A stretch of DNA of 64,000 nt from Hymenobacter nivis. GTDB taxonomy: Bacteria; Bacteroidota; Bacteroidia; Cytophagales; Hymenobacteraceae. The notes beneath the pieces are model-generated. The model was not told the origin of the DNA, ran no database searches, and saw nothing but the letters and a program-made list of their open reading frames with translations. Location of the stretch: contig NZ_RCYZ01000005.1 of assembly GCF_006439025.1 (NCBI RefSeq), positions 1 to 64,000 of the forward strand, written 5' to 3'. This document shows, piece after piece, positions 8,449 through 17,052 of the stretch. Within the stretch, counting starts at the first letter, position 1. Each line of letters begins with the position of its first letter. The translations under genes were made by a program, and so were the position numbers.

Positions 8449-9426
8449 CTACTGGGTGGCCGGTACCCGCGCGCGGCGAAACGTGAGCGGCGTGAGGCTG
8501 GTGTGCTTCTTGAAGAAATTGTTGAAGTACGTGGGGTACTCAAAACCCAGGCTGTAGGCAATTTCGCCCACGCCCCAGTCGGTGTGGGCCAGCAACAGCT
8601 GGGCTTCCATTACCAGGCGCTCGTTGATGTGCGTGCTGGTGGACTTGCCCGTGACCTCCTTCACCATGGCGTTCAGGTGGTTGACGTGCACGGCCATGCG
8701 GTCGGCGTAGTCGCTGGCCGATTTGAGCACCGGCTCGCGCAGCTGCGCCGTGATGGGAAACTGCACTTCCAGCAGGTTTTGAAACAGCGCCGTGATGCGC
8801 TCGGCGGCATTGGCCGCCGCGTGCTGGGGCGTGGCCGGCTCGAGGCGGGCGGCCTCGTGGATGATGATGGAGAGCTGGTTGCGCAGCAAGTCTTCCTTGT
8901 GCGCGTAGTCCGACTCCAGGTCGCGCCGCATGCGGGTGAAGGCGTCGGTGAAGTAGCGCACCTGCTCGTTGTTAAGGAAGTAGACGGGGTTGCCGTCCAC
9001 CTTGTACAGCACCAGGTCTTTCAGGCTCACCCCCCGCATCGACGAGTGCAAAAACGACTCGGAAAAGCAGCACAGGTAGCCCTGCTGCTCGTGGAAGCCC
9101 GCGGGCACCTCCCAGGCATACGGAATCAGGCGGTTGGTGAACACCAGCGCGGGCCGGTCCACGAGGTAGCTGCGGTTGGCATAGTGCAGCTCGTTGGTGC
9201 CTTCCAGCACCAGCACCACCTTGAATTTATCGCGGCGGTTGAAATTGCTCAGGCCGCAGCGCGCCTCGTGCATGGTCAGCACCTCCACGTCTTCGCCGAG
9301 GTGGTAGCGGGAGGGCTCGGTGAAGGCGCGGGAGTCGGTCATGGGGTTGCTTAACGCTTTGGCCAGCAAGCGGCGCTGGTGCGCGTCCTCTGCCAACGGC
9401 GCGGGCTGCGGTTTGGTTTTAGCCAT
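8449..9426 (-). CDS. AraC family transcriptional regulator
   Basis: 325 residues. The N-terminal ~190 residues form a cupin-like sensing domain (VLVLEGTNELHYANRSYLV, then YLVDRPALVFTNRLI). The C-terminal ~100 residues hold the double helix-turn-helix, with VNHLNAMVKEVTGKSTSTHI and the second helix region GVGEIAYSLGFEYPTYFNNF. It lies immediately upstream of the first PaoABC-like operon on the same strand, with that operon's control region between, and downstream of the cupin/CMD genes. It is the obvious candidate regulator of both aldehyde oxidoreductase operons, since the same putative site precedes both. The effector could be an aldehyde; that is inference. Confidence 0.9.
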   Translation of the reverse strand: MAKTKPQPAPLAEDAHQRRLLAKALSNPMTDSRAFTEPSRYHLGEDVEVLTMHEARCGLSNFNRRDKFKVVLVLEGTNELHYANRSYLVDRPALVFTNRLIPYAWEVPAGFHEQQGYLCCFSESFLHSSMRGVSLKDLVLYKVDGNPVYFLNNEQVRYFTDAFTRMRRDLESDYAHKEDLLRNQLSIIIHEAARLEPATPQHAAANAAERITALFQNLLEVQFPITAQLREPVLKSASDYADRMAVHVNHLNAMVKEVTGKSTSTHINERLVMEAQLLLAHTDWGVGEIAYSLGFEYPTYFNNFFKKHTSLTPLTFRRARVPATQ

Positions 9427-9474
9427 GGGATGAACGGGTTAGGGATTGGGGAGCAGCAGCTTGCTGGAGGCCGG

Positions 9475-9957
9475 CTACTTAAACCTGTTGTACTCCTGGT
9501 CGGTCACGGCCCGGCCCCAGTCCACGATGCCCTTCTCCGTGTTGACGTTGAGCGAGATATGCGTCATGCCTTGCTGGGGCGAAGCGCCGTGCCAGTGCTC
9601 CACGCCTGGCTGGGCCTGCACCACCTCGCCCTGGCGCAGCAGCCGGATGGGCTGGCCCTTTTCCTGGTAGTAGCCCACTCCCTCGGTGACCAGAAGAATC
9701 TGGCCCGCCGCGTGGGTGTGCCAGTGCGAGCGGGCGCCCGGCGTGAACGTGACGTTGCTGCTGGCGCAGTTAAAAGTCGGGGCGTCTTTCACCAGCGTCG
9801 CCACATAAACCACGCCCGTAAAGTTGGCCACCGGGGCCCGCTCGCCCTTCTGAAAGGGGCCGCTTAGGGGCCCGGCGGGCGCTTTCGGCGTAGTCTGGGC
9901 GAAGCTGGCCAGGCCGATGCCAAGGGCCAGGGCGGTGATTAGGGCAAAGCGTTTCAT
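9475..9957 (-). CDS. secreted cupin, hydroxynitrile-lyase-like
   Basis: 160 residues with a signal peptide (MKRFALITALALGIGLASFA). The mature part is a small cupin. Metal-binding residues are visible as HWHTHAAGQ (His, His, Gln) and HWHGAS (His). Spacing and neighbouring sequence (VTFTPGARSHWH, QPGVEHWHGA, and the end AVTDQEYNR) match the manganese cupins that include the hydroxynitrile lyase of Granulicella tundricola. Such proteins are often annotated as quercetin-like or mandelonitrile-lyase-like cupins. It lies between a CMD gene and the AraC regulator in one minus-strand run. Actual activity is unproven; the export signal distinguishes it from its paralogue at 10796. Confidence 0.82.
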   Translation of the reverse strand: MKRFALITALALGIGLASFAQTTPKAPAGPLSGPFQKGERAPVANFTGVVYVATLVKDAPTFNCASSNVTFTPGARSHWHTHAAGQILLVTEGVGYYQEKGQPIRLLRQGEVVQAQPGVEHWHGASPQQGMTHISLNVNTEKGIVDWGRAVTDQEYNRFK

Positions 9958-10001
9958 AAGAATAAGCTATGGGTGAAAGGAGAGCGGAAGAGGTGTGTGG
10001 C

Positions 10002-10730
10002 TTACTTCTGGTTAGTCGCCAGCACTTTAGCCAGTACGGCGCGGGCGGCCTCGGCCTTGGGCTGGCCCACGGCCGCTTCGCAGAGCCCGATGAGCTGCCG
10101 CAGCTGCGCTTCCGTGAAGCCCACGTGCCGGGCCGCGCCGAGGTGAAACTCCAGCATCGGCTCGACGCCACCCAGGCTCACAAGGGCCGCCACGGTAGCC
10201 AGTTCCCGCTCCTGAAACGTGAGCACGTCGCGCTCAAAAAGGTCGGCAAACAGGTGCTCCTTTAGGAACACGTCGCTCTCCGGGCTGAAGGCGTTGGCCC
10301 CGGTTTTGGCCCCGGTTTCGGGCTTGCCGGTAAGCTGCTCCAGGTTCTTTTTGCCGCGCTCGTACTTGGGCGCGGTGCTGGTGATGGGCGACGCTTCTTT
10401 GCCCATCACATCATTTAGGCCCTTGGCCTTGCGCTCGTCCAGCACGTTCATCAGGGTATTGATACCACTTAGGCTGCGTGGAAAGCCGCAGTAAGCGTAC
10501 AGGTGCACCAGTACCTCTTTCGCCTCGTTCACCGTCAGCCCCGCGTCGAGGCCCTGGCTTAGCACTGCGTGCAGGCGGGGCAAATTGCCGGTGGCGGTGT
10601 AGGCCGAAACGGTTACGAGGGCTTGCTGGCGCACGGTAAGGGGGGTAGACGATTGGGCGGAAGTAGTCATAGATAGGAAGAGAAGGAAAATGGCCAGAAA
10701 AGCGCGGGCCAGCAGCCGGGGGTGCTCCAT
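10002..10730 (-). CDS. exported carboxymuconolactone decarboxylase family protein
   Basis: 242 residues: a signal peptide (LAIFLLFLSMTTSAQ) and then two CMD-like helical units. The first unit has LTVNEAKEVLVHLYAYCGFP, the second LTFQERELATVAALVSLGG and LGAARHVGFTEAQLRQLI. The family contains gamma-carboxymuconolactone decarboxylases and AhpD-like proteins. AhpD needs a CxxC pair, which is absent here, so a peroxidase-coupling role is unlikely. CMD/cupin pairs and fusions are common. Together with the flanking cupin genes it forms a cupin-CMD-cupin run between the two aldehyde oxidoreductase operons. Confidence 0.85.
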   Translation of the reverse strand: MEHPRLLARAFLAIFLLFLSMTTSAQSSTPLTVRQQALVTVSAYTATGNLPRLHAVLSQGLDAGLTVNEAKEVLVHLYAYCGFPRSLSGINTLMNVLDERKAKGLNDVMGKEASPITSTAPKYERGKKNLEQLTGKPETGAKTGANAFSPESDVFLKEHLFADLFERDVLTFQERELATVAALVSLGGVEPMLEFHLGAARHVGFTEAQLRQLIGLCEAAVGQPKAEAARAVLAKVLATNQK

Positions 10731-10795
10731 AGAATCAGAATTAATACACTCATTATCAGTGCAAACAGCTGGCGGGGCTGATAAATAGAAACGGG

Positions 10796-11209
10796 TTACC
10801 CGTGCGCGGCCCGGTATTCCTCGTCCGTCACGGGTTCGAGCCAGTCGGCCACGCCCTGGCTGGTGGCGGGGTTGATGGCCAGGTGCGTAAAGAGACTATC
10901 GGGGGCCGCGCCGTGCCAATGCACGATACCGGGCGCAATGCTCACCGCGTCGCCGGCTCGCAGCAGCTGGGCGGGCTGGCCCTTTGCCTGGTAGTAACCC
11001 CGCCCTGCCGTCACAATCAGAATCTGCCCGGCGGGATGCGAGTGCCAGTTGTTGCGGCAGCCCGGCTCAAAAGTCACGTCGCCTACGGTGCAGTCGGTGG
11101 GGTTATCGCCGGCTAGCATCGTCACCCAGGCCGTGCCCGAGAAGTATTCAGCCGGGCCGCGCTTGGTGCCGGCCGGGGAAGAGGAGGGGGTGTGAGAGGC
11201 GTCGCTCAT
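10796..11209 (-). CDS. cupin, hydroxynitrile-lyase-like, cytoplasmic
   Basis: 137 residues without a signal peptide. The cupin metal site is complete: NWHSHPAGQ gives two His and a Gln, and VHWHGAAP gives the last His. The N-terminal GPAEYFSGTAWV and C-terminal VTDEEYRAA strongly recall the G. tundricola manganese hydroxynitrile lyase. That enzyme family reversibly splits cyanohydrins to aldehyde plus cyanide, although many members have no assigned reaction. ATG at 11209 is selected since the upstream extension lacks homology. It is first gene in the cupin-CMD-cupin-AraC run. Confidence 0.83.
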   Translation of the reverse strand: MSDASHTPSSSPAGTKRGPAEYFSGTAWVTMLAGDNPTDCTVGDVTFEPGCRNNWHSHPAGQILIVTAGRGYYQAKGQPAQLLRAGDAVSIAPGIVHWHGAAPDSLFTHLAINPATSQGVADWLEPVTDEEYRAAHG

Positions 11210-11733
11210 GGTCGAAGGAGAAAGGATAAGTGGGGCCCCCAGGCGGGGCTGCAATAGTGCACGGCAGGAGCAGCGGTTTCTCTAACTCACGTCCTGCGCT
11301 CAGAAAATCCGATTAGCGCAACGGCTTGCGCTCCTGCTGGCCGGGTAGCGCAAAGGTCAGCCTAGCTTTCCTCCCCAGAGAAAAGCAATTCAAACGGATT
11401 TGTATACAAATCAAAGAATTGGGTTGCGTTGCAGGCCGCCGGGATAAGATGGTCCTTGTTGGGGCCCTATCAGCAAACGGGAAGTAGCGCCATTTGCGCT
11501 CGGGAAGCTGCGGCCGCCGGGCTTTGACGAGGGCAGTTGGCTCGTGCCAGGCAGATTTAACATCCGTTACCTGTGGCATCCCGAGCACGCGCCTAAAAAG
11601 CTTGCTCCGAATTCACGAGCGTGTTGGCCCGGTACGCTGGGCGGTGCCTACGGGGCCTCGAAGCCCGGCGTAGTCGGGCAGATGCTAGTCGTGGATGGCG
11701 CTCAGGCCGTCTGGGCAGTGTTTGGGCGTCTTG
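11210..11733 (-). other. intergenic stretch without a convincing gene
   Basis: No open frame here has a supported product. A short plus-strand stretch near 11640-11700 (GGAYGASKPGVVG, then LVVDGAQA) faintly recalls an SDR C-terminus and might be a gene relic, but the evidence is too thin for a call. The segment should contain the promoter of the cupin-CMD run. Confidence 0.5.
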
Positions 11734-11789
11734 AAAAAATGGCCCCTCGCTCAAGCGCTTGTGCAGGCTTGGGCGAGGGGCCATTTTTT
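11734..11789. terminator. strong bidirectional terminator downstream of aldehyde oxidoreductase operon 2
   Basis: A 17-bp perfect stem (11734-11750 with 11773-11789) begins with six A and ends with six T. A second small stem (CAAGC with GCTTG) sits within the loop. It lies 91 bases beyond the stop of the second PaoC-like gene, read on the minus strand. Confidence 0.92.
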
Positions 11790-11879
11790 CCAAGTAAGGC
11801 GTCTAGTTGCTTGTCCCTTAAGATTGTACGGAATCTCGACTCAGAAAATACACCCTTACCCCTCGGAATTGTACAGCCA

Positions 11880-14087
11880 TCAAATCAGGCTCACTTTACC
11901 AAGCAGCTTATCGAGGGTGATGGGGTAGTCACGAACCCGGACACCGGTGGCATTGTACACCGCGTTGGCGATGGCGGCGGCTACGCCAACTAGGCCCAGC
12001 TCGCCAATGCCTTTGGCTTTCATCGGTGACATGGTGGGGTCGAGGCCCTCCAGCAGCACCACCTCCTGATGCGGAATGTCGGCATGAACGGGCACCTCGT
12101 ACCCCGCCAGGTCGTGGTTGACAAAAAAGCCAACTTGCTTGTCTACCACCAAGTGTTCCATCAACGCGGCGCCTACCCCCATCGTCATCGCGCCAATTAC
12201 TTGGCTGCGGGCGGTTTTGGGATTCAGGATGCGCCCGGCGTGGCAAACGGCCAGCATTCGCCGGACACGTATCTCGTGGGTGTACCGGTTCACGCCGACC
12301 TCCACGAAGTGGGCCCCAAACGTGTCCTGGGCATATTGTCTCGCGAGCGTGCCGTAAGTCATGGCATCTTCAGCCACTAGCTCGGCCGCCTTAGCGGCCT
12401 CCCCCAGCGCGTAGTGACGGTTGCCCGCCAGCACCTGCCCGTTCGCAAATTGGGCTTCTTCGGGGTTGAGGCCGAGAGCTTTGGCTACGGCTTCGCGCAG
12501 TTTCAGGCAGGCCGCGTAAACGCCCGAGGTGGCCGACGCCGCGCCCCACTGCCCCCCCGAGCCCGGCGATTGCGGGAAAGTCGAATCACCCAGTTTGACG
12601 ACGACCTTATCCAACCCCACGCCCAGCATCTCGGCCGCGGTTTGCCCGATAATCGTGTAGCTGCCGGTGCCGATGTCGGTCATGTCCGTTTCGACCGTCA
12701 CGATACCGTCGCGGTTCAGGCGGACCCGCGCGGCCGACGTCATAACGGGCGCACCCCGGATGGCCGCCGCCACGCCCACGCCGATTAACCACTGCCCCTC
12801 CTGCACGGTGCCGGGTTTGGCCACCCGCTTGCTCCAGCCAAAGCGGTCGGCCCCCGTTTGCAGGCACTCGACCAGTTTCCGGCTGGAGAAGGGACGACCG
12901 GGGTGTTCGGGGTCTACCTGGGTGTCGTTTTTGATGCGGAACGCCACCGGGTCCATCTGCAGTTTCTCCGCCAGCTCGTCCATCGCAATTTCCAGGGCCA
13001 TCATCCCGGTGGCTTCGCCCGGCGCGCGCATGGCGTTGCCTTCCGCCAGGTTGAGCACGGCCAGGCGCAATTCGGTGAACCGGTTGGCCCCCGCGTACAG
13101 CAGCTTAGTGGAGGCCGTGGTCGACTCGGTGCCGCCACCGGGAATGTTTCCCGACCAGCTTTCGTGCCCGATGGCGGTGATGGTGCCGTCGGCCGTGGCC
13201 CCGAGGCGAATGCGCTGAATGGTGGCGGGCCGGTGGGTCGTGTTGTTGAAAATCAAGGGCCTGGGCAAGGCTACTTTCACCGGTCGGCCCGCGGCCCGCG
13301 CGGCCAACGAGGCCAGCACGATATCGGACAGCGCCGTGCCTTTCCCGCCGAACCCCCCGCCGATATACGCGGAAATGAGCCGGATATTTTCTTTCGGAAT
13401 CCCCAGAATGGTGCCCAGGTCCCGCGCCCCCCAGTTGAGCTGCTGCAAGGAACACCAGCACGTGAGCTTATCGCCTTCCCAATGGGCCATCGTGGCGTGG
13501 GGCTCCATCATGGCGTGCGACTGGTCGGGGGTGGTGTAGGTGGCGTCCAGCTTGACGGGGGCCGCGGCGAACGCGCCCTTGAAGTCCCCGACATTCGTCT
13601 GCGACGGTCCTGAATACGGCCCTGGTTTGGGCAAGGGGGCCGCGTCTTTGGCCGCCGCGAGGTCGAAGGCCCCTTTCGTTGCGATGTACGTCACCTTAAG
13701 CAGGGCCGCGGCGGCCCGGGCCTGCTCGAAGGTCTTGGCTACGACCACCGCCACGGCCTGGTGATAATGGTCCACGGCCGGCCCGGCCAGCAGGCGGTCG
13801 ACGTAGAACTGCCCCGGCGGCAGCTGCCCGACATCGGCCGCCGTCACGATGGCCAGCACGCCGGGCGCGGCCTTGGCTTTGGTCCGGTCGATGCGTCGGA
13901 TTTGCCCTTTGGCAATGGCGGCCCCGACCACGTACCCGTAGGCGTGCTTCGGCGCGGCCCGGTTGTACTCGTAGGCATAGGTCGCCGTGCCGGTCGTTTT
14001 CAGCGGGCCTTCGAGGCGGCTGGCTGGCTGGCCAATAACCTTCTGCTGGTCAATGGGATTGACGCCGGCGGGGGTTTCAAATTTCAT
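11880..14087 (-). CDS. aldehyde oxidoreductase molybdopterin-binding subunit (PaoC/XdhA type), copy 2
   Basis: 735 residues, almost the length of E. coli PaoC. It has the molybdopterin motif YIGGGFGGKG near residue 235, MRAPGEATGMMALE near 355, DIGTGSYT near 465 and the catalytic glutamate in KGIGELGLVG near 700. It is only moderately similar to copy 1 in this window and lacks an insertion of about 45 residues found there. Operon order and spacing (2 bases after the FAD gene) match a heterotrimer. The likely role is periplasmic aldehyde oxidation with different substrate range from copy 1. Confidence 0.93.
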   Translation of the reverse strand: MKFETPAGVNPIDQQKVIGQPASRLEGPLKTTGTATYAYEYNRAAPKHAYGYVVGAAIAKGQIRRIDRTKAKAAPGVLAIVTAADVGQLPPGQFYVDRLLAGPAVDHYHQAVAVVVAKTFEQARAAAALLKVTYIATKGAFDLAAAKDAAPLPKPGPYSGPSQTNVGDFKGAFAAAPVKLDATYTTPDQSHAMMEPHATMAHWEGDKLTCWCSLQQLNWGARDLGTILGIPKENIRLISAYIGGGFGGKGTALSDIVLASLAARAAGRPVKVALPRPLIFNNTTHRPATIQRIRLGATADGTITAIGHESWSGNIPGGGTESTTASTKLLYAGANRFTELRLAVLNLAEGNAMRAPGEATGMMALEIAMDELAEKLQMDPVAFRIKNDTQVDPEHPGRPFSSRKLVECLQTGADRFGWSKRVAKPGTVQEGQWLIGVGVAAAIRGAPVMTSAARVRLNRDGIVTVETDMTDIGTGSYTIIGQTAAEMLGVGLDKVVVKLGDSTFPQSPGSGGQWGAASATSGVYAACLKLREAVAKALGLNPEEAQFANGQVLAGNRHYALGEAAKAAELVAEDAMTYGTLARQYAQDTFGAHFVEVGVNRYTHEIRVRRMLAVCHAGRILNPKTARSQVIGAMTMGVGAALMEHLVVDKQVGFFVNHDLAGYEVPVHADIPHQEVVLLEGLDPTMSPMKAKGIGELGLVGVAAAIANAVYNATGVRVRDYPITLDKLLGKVSLI

Positions 14088-14089
14088 AC

Positions 14090-15040
14090 TTAGTGTTTCC
14101 CCTCGTTTAAAACGGCGGCTACCGTGTTTTCCACCAGTGCCAGCTTATAGGCATTTTCTTTCGTGGGTCGGGCGCCTTGCAGCAGCTGCGCGGTGAATGC
14201 TTTCGCGCCGGCCGGCAGCAGCTTTTCGGCCGTTTCTACGCGCCAGGGCCGGGGGGCTACCCCCCCCACGGCTATCCGGCCGGAGCCGTCCTGCTGCAAA
14301 ATCGCGCCGACCGAGACGAGCGCAAAGGCGTAGGAGGACCGGTCGCGCACCTTCTGGTAGATGTGCACCCCGCCCACGGGGGGCGGCAGCAGCACCGCCG
14401 TGATGAGCTCATTTTTCTCCAGGGTTGTTTCCAGGTGGGGCGTTTGGCCCGGCAGCCGGTAGAACTGGGCCAGGGGAATGGTGCGGGTCGTGCCGTTGGC
14501 TTTCACCGTTTCCACTTCCGCGTCGAGGGCCCGCATGGCCACGGCCATGTCGCTGGGGTGGGTGGCGATGCAGGCATCACTGGTCCCGATGATGCCCAAC
14601 TGGCGACTGTAGCCGGCGATGGCCGCGCACCCGCTGCCAGGTTCTCGCTTGTTGCAGCGCTGGTTGGTGTCGTAAAAATAAGGGCACCGGGTGCGCTGCA
14701 AAAGGTTGCCAGCGGTGGTGGCTTTGTTGCGGAGCTGCCCCGACGCCCCCGCCAGCAAGGCCCTGGACAACAGGCCGTAATCCCGGCGCACGGTGCGGTG
14801 GTCCGCCAGGTCGGTGTTGGTGACCAGCGCCCCGATGCGCAGGCCACCAGCCGGGGTAGGCTCGATTTTGTCGAGCCCTACTTTCCCCACGTCAATGATA
14901 TGGGCCGGGGTTTCGATTTCGAGCTTCATTAAATCGAGCAGGTTGGTGCCCCCGGCCAGGAACTTCGCCCCCGGCGTGCGGGCGGCGGCAGCGGCGGCTT
15001 CGGCGGGCGTGCGCACGCGCTCATAAGTAAATGTCTGCAT
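14090..15040 (-). CDS. aldehyde oxidoreductase FAD/4Fe-4S subunit (PaoB type), copy 2
   Basis: 316 residues. FAD-binding loop [15 protein letters not shown] near residue 27, second loop [15 protein letters not shown], and the PaoB-type cysteine cluster C-x9-C-x8-C plus SDAC for a 4Fe-4S centre. The C-terminal domain contains the conserved segment [15 protein letters not shown]. It passes electrons from the molybdenum site through Fe-S centres to FAD. The gene is 12 bases after the 2Fe-2S subunit stop and 2 bases before the large subunit start. Confidence 0.93.
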   Translation of the reverse strand: MQTFTYERVRTPAEAAAAAARTPGAKFLAGGTNLLDLMKLEIETPAHIIDVGKVGLDKIEPTPAGGLRIGALVTNTDLADHRTVRRDYGLLSRALLAGASGQLRNKATTAGNLLQRTRCPYFYDTNQRCNKREPGSGCAAIAGYSRQLGIIGTSDACIATHPSDMAVAMRALDAEVETVKANGTTRTIPLAQFYRLPGQTPHLETTLEKNELITAVLLPPPVGGVHIYQKVRDRSSYAFALVSVGAILQQDGSGRIAVGGVAPRPWRVETAEKLLPAGAKAFTAQLLQGARPTKENAYKLALVENTVAAVLNEGKH

Positions 15041-15052
15041 GATTCGCTGGTT

Positions 15053-15685
15053 TTAGGCGTCTTTACCGGCCACTTCGCTCATCGCTTCGGCAATATTGGA
15101 GTAGGCCCCGCACCGGCAGATGTTGCCGCTCATCCGCTCCCGCAGTTCCATATTCGTCGCCCGCGGCGGCTCCAGCAGGCTGGCACTGACGTGGCTGGGC
15201 ATGCCGGCCCTGATTTCGGCCAGCACGGCCACCGCCGAGCAAATCTGGCCGGGAGTGCAGTAGCCGCACTGGTAGCCATCGTGCTTGATAAAGGCGGCCT
15301 GCATGGGGTGCAGCTTATCCGGGGTGCCGAGGCCCTCGATGGTCGTAATGGCATCGTCCTCATGTTGCAGGGCCAGCGACAGGCACGAGTTGATGCGCCG
15401 GCCGTTGACCAGGACCGTGCAGGCCCCACACTGCCCATGGTCGCAGCCTTTTTTGGTACCCGTCAAGTGCAGGTGTTCCCGCAGCGTGTCGAGCAGGGTC
15501 GTCCGGGTGTCCAGTTCCAGCTGGTGCGGTTTGCCGTTTACGGCAAACGACACCTTCGCCAGCGAAACCGGCACCGGGGCGGCCTCTGCGCCCGTCACGT
15601 TCAGCAGGGCCAGGCCCGTAACGGCCAGGGTCGTGCTAACCAGCATCTCCCGCCGGCTAAACAGATAATCGTTTGATTCATCCAT
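15053..15685 (-). CDS. aldehyde oxidoreductase 2Fe-2S subunit with Tat signal (PaoA type), copy 2
   Basis: 210 residues with a twin-arginine leader (FSRREMLVSTTLAVTGLALL). Both 2Fe-2S clusters are present: GCDHGQCGACTV with a later SCLS, and YQCGYCTPGQ with NICRCGA. A short insertion (LLEPPRATNMELRERM) separates the last two cluster motifs compared with copy 1. It is the first gene of the second operon. The shared control block lies 159 bases upstream rather than 33 as in copy 1, so the leader region is longer. Confidence 0.93.
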   Translation of the reverse strand: MDESNDYLFSRREMLVSTTLAVTGLALLNVTGAEAAPVPVSLAKVSFAVNGKPHQLELDTRTTLLDTLREHLHLTGTKKGCDHGQCGACTVLVNGRRINSCLSLALQHEDDAITTIEGLGTPDKLHPMQAAFIKHDGYQCGYCTPGQICSAVAVLAEIRAGMPSHVSASLLEPPRATNMELRERMSGNICRCGAYSNIAEAMSEVAGKDA

Positions 15686-15843
15686 GGTCGATACGTTGTG
15701 TGCGTTATTTGAGAAGCAAGTTCTTTATTCACATAAATAACTATAAATCAGCTACTTGTTTTATCATTCCAGCGCCGCTAAAAGCCAGTGCAACCGCTAC
15801 CAATAGTTTGCTGCCCTACCTGTCCCCCACTTTTTGCTGCTCT

Positions 15844-16022
15844 CCCAGGCGAATCGCGCCGGGGTGCCGCCCAAGGGTCTACTTGGCGGGCAGCAGCTTA
15901 TCCATTTTATCAGGAATAAGTAAAAGGCAGTGAGGGTTATACGCGGGCTATTCGTAAAGGTACTGGCCCCTCACGCCCTCGTTTGTACAGCTTTCAAAGC
16001 AATTAGTACACTTTTCAAAGAG
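15844..16022 (-). promoter_or_regulatory. control region of aldehyde oxidoreductase operon 2 (paralogue of 8246-8424)
   Basis: About 80% identical to the block upstream of operon 1. The direct repeats are even better here: TACAGCTTTCAAAG at 15986 and TACACTTTTCAAAG at 16007, spaced exactly 21 bp. The identical 25-base core is at 15938-15962. Conservation between two diverged operons suggests one shared regulator. Confidence 0.65.
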
Positions 16023-16047
16023 GGCAACCTCCCTGAGAGGGAGCGAT

Positions 16048-16310
16048 GTTGTTAAACAAATAGGGGAAACCCGCCGACTCGCAATCCAAGCAGCTTAAAC
16101 ACTAATGATGAGGTAAAAATGTGCCGTAAGAGTAGCGAGGAACGATAGTTTTATCGCCCCTTAAAGCATCGGAAGAGGGTAGCGAAAACTAATATTAAGG
16201 CTATGCTTTTACTTTCCTTGTAGATAACCATCTATAAACTAAAGCAACAACAGATGGAATCATGCAGTTACTCGCCTGACTCGGAGGTTTTCCCCTATTT
16301 GTTTAACAAC
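16048..16310. mobile_element. 263-bp MITE with Tn3-family ends (TIME-like)
   Basis: Terminal inverted repeats of at least 22 bp (GTTGTTAAACAAATAGGGGA at the left, its complement at the right) enclose a non-coding AT-richer interior. The same end sequence with the following CCTCCGACTCGG is found at 62632 beside a Tn3-family transposase, so the element is probably a non-autonomous derivative mobilised by that transposon. No 5-bp target duplication is evident (GCGAT versus CCCCA). Confidence 0.8.
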
Positions 16311-16491
16311 CCCCAAGCTTCAGTGCCTCGTTTTCGAAGGCATAGGCGCGGGTCTGGTGCTCGCAGCACGAAAAGCGTCTGTCGGTCACAAGCTGCTTCT
16401 TCGCGTCGTCGAACGTGACTTTATAGTCGCCGTTGCTCAAGGCTTGGTTGAGCACGAAGCGCTGGATGGGCGTGTCGTAGAGCCAGTAGAG
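16311..16491 (-). pseudogene. gene fragment of unknown family, cut by the MITE
   Basis: The minus-strand frame gives about 60 residues of convincing protein-like sequence (LYWLYDTPIQRFVLNQALSN, then DYKVTFDDAKKQLVTDRRF and CCEHQTRAYAFENEALK). A TAG precedes it and the MITE end follows, so it has neither start nor natural end. I cannot name the family. It is a remnant. Confidence 0.5.
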
Positions 16492-16720
16492 CTAGTTATG
16501 CGCTTTCCAGCAAGTTGAGGCAGTTTTTTGGCTACTGTGTTGCTTTTTACCCTATGGCATGTCCACTGAGGCTGAGAAAGCGTCGCAGCAAGCTTCCTTC
16601 CATATCGACCATTTTTCGGCAACGCCTAAAAAGCTCGAAAGTGCATAATAGACTTTAGCACTTATCACTGGTAGCAGGTTACAAAAACCCTCGTATAGCC
16701 GACCGACGCGTTAGTCTTGG

Positions 16721-17052
16721 CTATTTGCTAATATTTGGATAGTATTGATTACTAACATTAATTAGTCCAATAAGGGACCGCAGATAGGCCCAGCTTAATT
16801 TGAGGCGACGTAGCAAGGCATAAGGCGACATTACCTCGCCCTGGTTATCGGCCTGCTTGGCGATGCCGAGTACCACCTCTTCCGCCACGAGCCGGTTGAC
16901 AAACACGCTGCACACCGTAAAGGGGACGAAGTACCGATGTCACCGTACAAGATGCCAAGGGCAACGAGTGAGCCTGCCGCCGTAACCTGGCGATGCAGAC
17001 TGGCGTGCGAGCTAAGTGCGGTTAGGCTGAAGGTAGTGGAGCTAGCAGTCAT
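16721..17052 (-). pseudogene. kup: kup potassium transporter N-terminal remnant, frameshifted
   Basis: The start at 17052 gives HRQVTAAGSLVALGILYGDI followed by GTS, the hallmark N-terminus of Kup/KUP K+ uptake permeases (usually GDIGTSPLY). The frame is then lost near 16925. The continuation in the next frame (AEEVVLGIAKQADNQGEVMS, then PYALLRRLK) matches the Kup segment ADNxGEGGxxxLYALLRR, after an internal deletion. The remaining ~500 residues are absent. Non-functional; it marks the decayed strip between the aldehyde operon and the first SusC locus. Confidence 0.72.

Noticed and set aside
11544..11993. 149-codon plus-strand frame with an SDR-like YGASKPGVVG
   Set aside because: Only a dozen residues resemble the family, the rest runs across a terminator and the end of the PaoC-like gene in antisense.
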